Shown piece by piece: positions 58,201 through 64,000 of a DNA stretch of 64,000 nucleotides. A program made the translations under genes and the position numbers. Position 1 is the first letter of the stretch. Each line of letters opens with the position of its first letter. The stretch covers positions 19,999,819 to 20,063,818 of the forward strand of contig NC_084924.1 of the NCBI RefSeq assembly GCF_958298935.1, in the 5' to 3' direction. The stretch comes from Phragmites australis (Eukaryota > Streptophyta > Magnoliopsida > Poales > Poaceae). The notes beneath the pieces are model-generated. The model saw only the letters and a list, made by a program, of their open reading frames with translations. It did not search any database and was not told where the DNA came from.

Positions 58201-60650
58201 AGCTACCTGAGCAGCAAGGCAAGAATCTATCATATTGCACCTTTGTCGAATTGAATGAAATCTAAATATTGATAAACTATGCGTATGTATAGGTTTGCAT
58301 GTATAGGGAGTCGATGTTGGGTTTTTATGGGTAGAACCTATGTTGATTGCATAATCCCTACCTTGAATTGTTCATCTATATCCTTATAGCCTTGGTAACG
58401 TGGTAAATGTCTAAGAGTCGATCGAAATTCTTAGCAATGCATAGGTCCTCGGTACAAGACGAGCAATGGTTCGACCATTGTTCGCAAGCTTAGGGCTTAC
58501 TACTTGTTCACATATATGGTCATGTGGATGTTGGTTGGATGAGTGGTTAGTATGAGGCGAGATGTGGGCGGTGTTAGGGGTGACGTCTGCCTCGAAGGAA
58601 AGTCCTGGGGGCAGTTCGGGAAAGGAACCCGGGCACCATAGACCGCTTGCATCGTTTAAGTCCGATGGTCGGGGTAGTTGGCTTTAGCACTTACCTTACT
58701 CACCACATGCCGATCTAATGGTAAGGCGAGCCGAATACCTTCACAGTTGTGGCTTTGTGGGCCTGAACATCGACAGTGTGAGCGGACGGGCTTGTAAGTG
58801 GTACTAGTTTGCTCCAGGAGTAGTTCTAGTACCGCCGCACCGAGCGATGCACGATCCACACCGTTGGGGCTGGTTAGGAAAGGTTGTCATGAGTTCCCCC
58901 TTGTGTGCATTTTAGCGGGTGGCACAAGCCGTATGGTCCTCATGTCGTGTGGATCCAGGAGTATCCCCCTGCAGGGTGTATAAACAGTTCAAACTGCCAC
59001 GCTCTCGATCATGAGCATGCTATTGTTTTATTTGCACCCGGTCGTAGAGTTCTCGTATGTGGTTGATGGTTTGGTTATTATGGTGATGGATGAGTTGGTT
59101 CAGTTTTCCTATATGTTCAAGTACTTATGTTACAGTTTTGTTGCAGTTTCATTTATGTTCAGTTGGTTATTGCAGGGTAGAATGACATGTTTGGTTAAGT
59201 ATAGGTGCTTAGACATATATGTCTAGGTTGCTTACCGCATATACTTTACTTAACCTTATGGCATGTCCTTGCTAACAGCTCAATGCATAATCCTTGGAGT
59301 CGAAATATTATATATCCATATTGTGTAAGTCTTGCGAGTAACTTTGTACTCAGGGTGATGCCCTTAAGTTATTGTAGGTATTGCTATTGCCGAGAAAGAG
59401 GTTGTTTTTGGCTACTTTTTGCCTGTTGATCAGGGTGGCGGGCAAGAGTAGTGCATCCTACTCTGAAGGTGGCGTTTTGAGATGGTGCCTAAGGGCATGT
59501 GGTGTCGTCCTCTTTTGTTGTTCATAAGTTTATCTTTCTGCTGCGTAGTTCTTTTGTGGTTAGAAGTTGAGTAGTTTTGTCTCCTCCTAGCTCGCTTTTG
59601 TTGTAAATTATTGAAATCGGTTGCATGCCTAATACTTGTAATATAAATTTTTATTACTCGTTCTTTATTAAACTATGTGTGATGTACATGTTGGAAGGCA
59701 TATGTTCCGATCTTTGGGCACAAAACACGTGCCGGGACTACCGGGATGATATTCTGGTTAATTATCAAGGTTGTGATTATGAATAATAATCCTCCTGATG
59801 ATTAATTAGAACTATTGTAATATTGCTCATTGAATGAACAAGCATTTCATGTCCTGTTTCTGAATAATCTCTATAAATAATTCATTTGCAACTAGTGCAG
59901 CAGTGAGGTTGCGGTGCTTTTGACCTATGTTTTGCAGCGTACAACTGTGTTGAACCATTTAGAGGCTACCCAATGGGTTGAATGTTTCGGCTTGTATGCA
60001 TGAACATAAAAATTGCATCCAGTAGTTATGCACATGACACTGTACTTTTCTGGGCTTGATGCAATAACTCATACCTCTCTATGTGATGTCACTACCCACC
60101 ATACCACTGCATCCTTCATTTCAGACAGATTGGGAAAGACCTGGTTGAGGTGAACCATACTCCCAAGTGCAATCATGGTTTTCCACCTGCCTATGCACAA
60201 CAATCTCTATCTTAGAATCTGCCGTTGCTCAACTTCATCCCTCGACACTGTATGCCCCTGTCTATCCACTTCTTCTACTGGTATCACTGCACTGCTACTG
60301 TCATACACTTCTCTTGGACATATGTGCACCAGCATATTTGCACTCAACCCCATTCCGTTTACATCATTCCAACCATTTCAACCACTTATCTGTCTAATAC
60401 ACACCGACTTTAACTCCAAAAAATTTGGATCTAAAGTATGAGTCCACATGTGTTATACCGTAACAGAATAAATATCAAGGTTCAACTAAAAATATCGGGT
60501 GAACCACATTATCATCTCTTTCAACCTTGTACCATCAGGATTTGGATGCTCAAGGATGGTAAACAAAAAATTACTCAAATCAACACCAGATGGACCGTTC
60601 TGGATTTGACCATTTCCATAGAAAACTCTAAGACTTATAGGGTCTGACAT
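55269..60650 (-). pseudogene. MURA-like MULE transposase, split by an LTR
   Basis: Minus strand, start at 60650 (MSDPISLRVFYGNG). N-terminal sequence runs to about 59822: NGPSGVDLSNFLFTILEHP, LNLDIYSVTV, FPNLSEMKDAVVWWVVTSH, SSPEKYSVMCITTGCNFYV. The LTR at 56790-59816 follows. The gene resumes at 56784 with the catalytic-core start LCVDGIFLTKKYKG, then RMHMGVNFYKQFKSKTLMDM-type sequence, DALWKELDRSTRTHVQ, and ends with zinc knuckle RRCSECDKFGHKAKDCP (CX2CX4HX4C, about 55330-55395) and RGRGGRGG, stop at 55269. Roughly 100 residues expected between the halves are missing, and several stops are present. In life it would cut and rejoin the MULE ends. Confidence 0.75.
56790..59816 (+). mobile_element. 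LTR copy B, related to the solo LTR at 897-3760
   Basis: Same family and orientation as copy A: TGTCACGTCC start, TTAAGCAT words, CT-rich stretch (57000-57150), GGATACTCCGG-like motif block (57460-57970), ORF at 57969-58265, and GGGCACAAAACACGTGCCGG near the end. Copy A continues to CTCACA, but here the last roughly 20 bp are replaced by transposase sequence. GTAAT occurs on both sides (56785-56789, 59817-59821), but the missing LTR tip and the missing transposase codons suggest a deletion at the right border rather than a clean target duplication. Confidence 0.8.
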
Positions 60651-61400
60651 AATTGTGATGTAATAAAAAATATCAGAATAAATTATTAACTTATTTTTCC
60701 ATTAATTACAACCTAACTTTTATACCATAGTTAAATATTCGTAACCTAAAATTCAACCACCAATTAATCTTTCTAATTTGTAATCTTACATACATAATGG
60801 ATCAGATAACCTAAATTCTTTTTTTCTAATATCTAATTAAAGCTTACATAGATGTATAACAAGAAATATTATATCTGCAACAAATAAATTTTACTTAAAA
60901 AATGTTTGTTCTAAGACTTATAGTGTTTCACATATCTGCGACATGACATAATTTACAATGAACTACAGAAATATTCTTAGACTAAATCAACAATTATATC
61001 AACTAAGACTATATTAGTACAAATATTCCAAAAATACACAATTCAATATGTATAACCTAAAACAAATATCACAAATTAAATTGTACATCTACGTGATAAC
61101 AGAACTAAATCTATAATTTCTTTCCCTACTCATTTATCCTAAATTAAATATTGCATCCTACATACATCTAAATTATTTCTAATATAAACTAATTTACATA
61201 CATCTAAAACTAACATATATTTCTACATACAACTAACATAATTTCTACATACATCTAAATTTATTTTCCTACATACATCTAAACTAACATTTAACCCAAT
61301 ATAAATTTTTCCTACATACATATAAAACTAACAAATATTTCTACATACATTTAAAACTAACAAATATCTAATTAAAATTACATAACCTAGACAAATAACA
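60651..61400. other. AT-rich MULE upstream region with CTACATACATCTAAA repeats
   Basis: Upstream of the transposase start (minus strand). From about 61140 to 61370 a unit like CTACATACATCTAAAACTAA recurs eight or more times at 30-50 bp spacing. No gene. It may contain the transposase promoter. Confidence 0.6.
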
Positions 61401-61404
61401 AAAA

Positions 61405-61635
61405 TATGCTTTTTTTTTTTTTACCTTCCTTCTCTTTCCCCTTCCTCTCCCTCCTCCTTCTCCCTCCTTCCTTCTCCTTCCTCTCCTTCTTCCTTCTCTT
61501 CTTCTTCACTCTTCTTTCCTCTTCTTCTTCTTCCCTTCGAATGCACACTCTCCTTCCTTTTCCTTCATCTCCTTCTTCCTTCTCTTCTTCTTCACTCTTC
61601 TTTCCTCTTCTTCTTCTTCCCTTCGAATGCACACT
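61405..61635. repeat. CT-rich tract with 68-bp direct repeat
   Basis: Almost pure pyrimidine sequence on the plus strand. A 68-bp block ending TTCGAATGCACACT occurs at 61482-61549 and again at 61568-61635 (period 86 bp) with no difference that I can see. Long CT/GA tracts are common in 5' leaders of plant genes; here it precedes the MULE transposase on the minus strand. Confidence 0.85.
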
Positions 61636-61689
61636 GGCGAGGGCGGGTGTGACTGACAGACGGAGTTAAATGCCAGGCGTGCGCACAGG

Positions 61690-62018
61690 CAAATAGTGCA
61701 CAATTTTTGAATGGTCTAGCGAAAATAACTTTTTGTGATTTGGTCCACGATAAACTGTTTTCGCTCAATGGAAGCACGAAATCTCCAGTTTCCACTGAAC
61801 GGTCCCGCAAAAACTTCAAATTTAGTTGTTTCATTCATAGAAAATGTTTTCTATATTTCAATTAGCGAAATTTCAAGTTTGCGCTAATCCAATCTGCGAA
61901 AACTAGATTTCGCACAATCATCTCACGATAGTGGGTTATTTTTGTAAATTTTCAAATTGTGCAATATTTTTGAAATTGTTTTACAAAATAATAATATTTA
62001 AAAAATGCCCAATTCCCC
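61690..62018 (-). repeat. Right terminal inverted repeat of composite MULE
   Basis: Inverted partner of 39798-40230. The outer end reads GGGGAATTGGGCATTTTTTA inward from 62018 on the minus strand. It contains repeated CGCAAA / GCGAAA words (61720-61915) that may be transposase binding sites. Confidence 0.7.
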
Positions 62019-63070
62019 CTTGGGCTGTTTCTCCAATGGATTATGTCCCTCAAGTGCCAAACAAAGTCTTAGGAATATATGATACTTTTAACTTTATGAT
62101 TGTACTAGTAACTGCACATGTGTTTCATATACATAGAATCAATCCAAGATATAGCAATCCAAAGAAATAAAAGAATATAACATAACTAAAAAGATATTTG
62201 CATACACGGACGGAATTCACAACATGGTCATGTAATTTCAGGAGGGAGGAGAATGACAAGTACTTGAACAGAAGGGTGGAGGGGACCGTGTTATCCAGAG
62301 TTGGCTGTCCGTAGCAACACTGTGAGGAGTATCAAGATGGTGATCGATTTGTGAGTGGATGAAAACAATTCTCGTATAGTATATTGGTGTAAAGATAGCA
62401 TAACGAAGGCGACATCCGTGGTAGACGACAGTGGAGGCGACACACTTCACCAGAAAGCTTGCGTTATAGGTGAAGTGTGGGAGACGACACACTCTCTGGA
62501 GAAACCTGATGGTGAATGTATGGAAGACAAATATTATGAGATTGAATGTATTTTGGATGTATGAATATAAAAGGCAAATATTGAATGTTTAGGTATGGAA
62601 AGCAAATAATGAGATATTAAATGTATTTTTAGAAGGACTAACGGGTCTAGTTTTGCACGATGACCATTTGATCAACTCGGGAGGATAATAGAGATCGATC
62701 GGATCTACCACAACTCGTGTATTTTATAGGACTATAGATTCCAGACATAACACAACATCCTTATATATCCCAATGCCTTAAGTGCGACCCATATGCTTGT
62801 TGTTTCCTAGGGTCTCTTTTAATTGGTCATTCTCCCTTTCTGGATTAAAAGAGCTTTAAGAAGACTCGAAGGCACGTCTTGAATTTTTTAGAACCCTTCC
62901 TGGTCTACAGGGTTTTGGAAGTATGTGTTGTCACCACGTGGTAGTTGCCCTCCCTAATACCCTACTTGTTGTGGGAACCTGGCCAATGGAGTTTAGGGAT
63001 GAAAATGGGATGGGAAAATCTCATCCTATCCCTTTGTTGTATCCCATTTTTTCCTATCCATTTTCGTATG
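62019..63070. other. Intergenic sequence
   Basis: No gene or named element recognised. Around 62490-62620 the words GAATGTAT, AAATATTGAATG and GGAAGACAAATA recur, a weak local repeat. Confidence 0.45.
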
Positions 63071-63089
63071 TTTGAGTCTTATCCAAAAA

Positions 63090-64000
63090 CAGGGCGGAAA
63101 CGGTATAGCACTGGTGAAAACAGGAGCAAAAACGAGTGGATGGCCATTGCAAGGTATTATTCTGGACAGAGATATAGCGTCCGGGGTCTCTTTGAGGAGA
63201 TGGGAGTGTCCTAAGGCTTGCAATCTTCCAAACTGGCAAGAGTTCTGGGAGATAACTTGTTTATGTTGGAATTTGGATCGGAGAAGACTCTCAATTTCAT
63301 GCTCAATGGAGGCCCCTGGAAGCATAAAGGTGATGTGCCGATCATTGTTCCGTATGATGGAATGTCCCAACCGTCTGAGATTGTTATTTACACAATCTCG
63401 GTGTGGGTTAGGATCTATGACATGCCCAGTGTTATGATGACCACAGATTATGCTCTTTTTTTTTGGGGGTGGGGGGGGGGAGATTGGCACAGTTTTGGAG
63501 GTTGGAGGAGTAATCAAGAATTATCTTAGAGTTCGTGTAGCTTTCCCCTTGGCAGAAGCTTTGAAGCAAGATCTCAAAGTCCGAGTGAAATGCAGAGGTA
63601 TTATGAATTTTTGTGTTAAGATATGAGAACATCCCGATCTTTTGCTTTTGTTGTGGACGTATTGGCCATGCTAAACGTGAGTGTCCAGAGGAGGATAAAG
63701 ACCAAGGTGGAGTTCACTTTGGAAGAGAGCTTTGCGCCTCTCCACAGCAATAAGGAAAGGAACAAGAAATCTCTATCCCTACGGCGAAGCCTACGGTGGC
63801 ACGGGCACTGAACTTCAACGGTTCTCAGAGGGAGAAAGTTCTATGGGCAACAAGCTCGTCGAGGACAGTCACCAAAGATGGCAATGGGAGAAGAAGTATG
63901 GACAAGATTTTGAAAGGCAATGCGGGTGTGTGCACAATGGGTGATATGGAGCTTTCACCTGTAAAGGTGCCAACTGCCGTAAGTAATGAGCTTGTCCATG
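63090..64000 (+). pseudogene. L1-type LINE ORF1 (gag-like, DUF4283), runs off window
   Basis: The frame WMAIARYYSGQRYSVRGLF leads, after a stop near 63211, to ARVLGDNLFMLEFGSEK, MLNGGPWKHKGDVPIIV and YTISVWVRIYDMPSVMMTT, which is the DUF4283-type N-terminal domain of plant L1 ORF1 proteins. Later frames give YLRVRVAFPLAEALKQDL and a zinc knuckle CFCCGRIGHAKREC (CX2CX4HX4C, about 63640-63680). Frame shifts (for example a one-base insertion near 63623 and at the G-tract near 63470) and a stop make it non-coding as it stands. ORF1 binds the LINE RNA; the reverse-transcriptase ORF2 would lie to the right, outside the window. Confidence 0.75.

Larger units (their letters stand above)
39798..62018 (-). 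mobile_element. Composite MULE, about 22 kb, with two large insertions
   Basis: The ends are inverted copies: GGGGATCAACTC...AATATTATTTTTTTTATATGG on the left and the complement of CCATTTTACAAAATAATAATATTT...TTCCCC on the right, both followed inward by CAATTTCAAAAATATTGC and (T/G)GCGAAA(A/T)CTAG words. Inside, all on the minus strand, are a MURA-like transposase (55269-60650), a PMD gene (about 43150-55003) and a GRF/coiled-coil gene (40601-41197). About 9.7 kb of organellar DNA and a 3.0-kb LTR were inserted later; without them the element is about 9.5 kb, usual for autonomous MULEs. No clear 9-bp target duplication is seen, so the outermost base is uncertain by about 10-20 bp. Confidence 0.75.

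Noticed and set aside
39789..62027. 9-bp target duplication for the composite MULE
   Set aside because: Flanks I read as GTGCTAGGA-like on the left and CTTGGGCTG on the right do not match; the ends may be shifted or the flanks diverged.
63026..63517. 163-codon minus-strand frame
   Set aside because: It overlaps LINE ORF1 on the plus strand, whose motifs are clear; the minus frame has no recognisable motif.

Overview
This window looks like nuclear DNA of a grass (Poaceae, perhaps a PACMAD-clade species; the subfamily is a guess). The evidence is a spliced plant Dicer-like gene, Angela/BARE-type Ty1-copia and Ty3-gypsy elements with antisense genes, grass MULE transposons with plant-mobile-domain and GRF-type accessory genes, and decayed plastid and mitochondrial fragments embedded in one of those transposons. 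I see only one host gene; nearly everything else is nested transposable elements.

Layout. 1-4,900: the end of a decayed MULE, whose GRF/coiled-coil gene is split by a 2,864-bp solo LTR with a perfect 5-bp target duplication (TCTAA). 4,900-6,390: non-coding, ending in a GC-rich promoter-like stretch with a G-box hairpin. 6,392-17,288 (+): a DCL3-type Dicer-like gene that I can assemble as nine exons into an uninterrupted 778-residue frame. It keeps the platform/PAZ region, both RNase III domains with all eight catalytic acidic residues, and a C-terminal dsRBD, but there is no helicase or DUF283 region in the 6.4 kb upstream. Intron 6 holds a foldback MITE of about 247 bp that was itself hit by a 5'-truncated L1-type LINE (9-bp duplication AAAGTTAAG).

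17,300-27,600: a decayed Ty3-gypsy element (LTR, gag, protease, end of pol, antisense gene) with a 2,380-bp solo LTR inside gag (duplication GGAAA). 27,619-34,999: an apparently intact, very young Angela-lineage copia element with two 557-bp LTRs that read as identical, a tRNA-Met primer site, an unbroken 1,320-residue Gag-Pol and a polypurine tract. 35,000-37,400: a second decayed gypsy fragment (integrase, end of pol, antisense gene).

39,798-62,018: a composite MULE of about 22 kb with inverted ends. On the minus strand it carries a MURA-like transposase, a plant-mobile-domain (PMD) gene and a GRF/coiled-coil gene. The PMD gene is split by about 9.7 kb of mosaic organellar DNA (nad9, rrn16, rpoC2, trnK, rpl33 pieces). 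The transposase is split by a second copy of the 2.9-kb LTR seen at the start of the window. Without these insertions the MULE would be about 9.5 kb. 63,100-64,000: ORF1 of another L1-type LINE running off the end.

Limits: exon borders come from reading frame, splice dinucleotides and family knowledge, not transcripts. Family names are recalled, not searched. Borders of decayed elements are approximate unless a target duplication is given.
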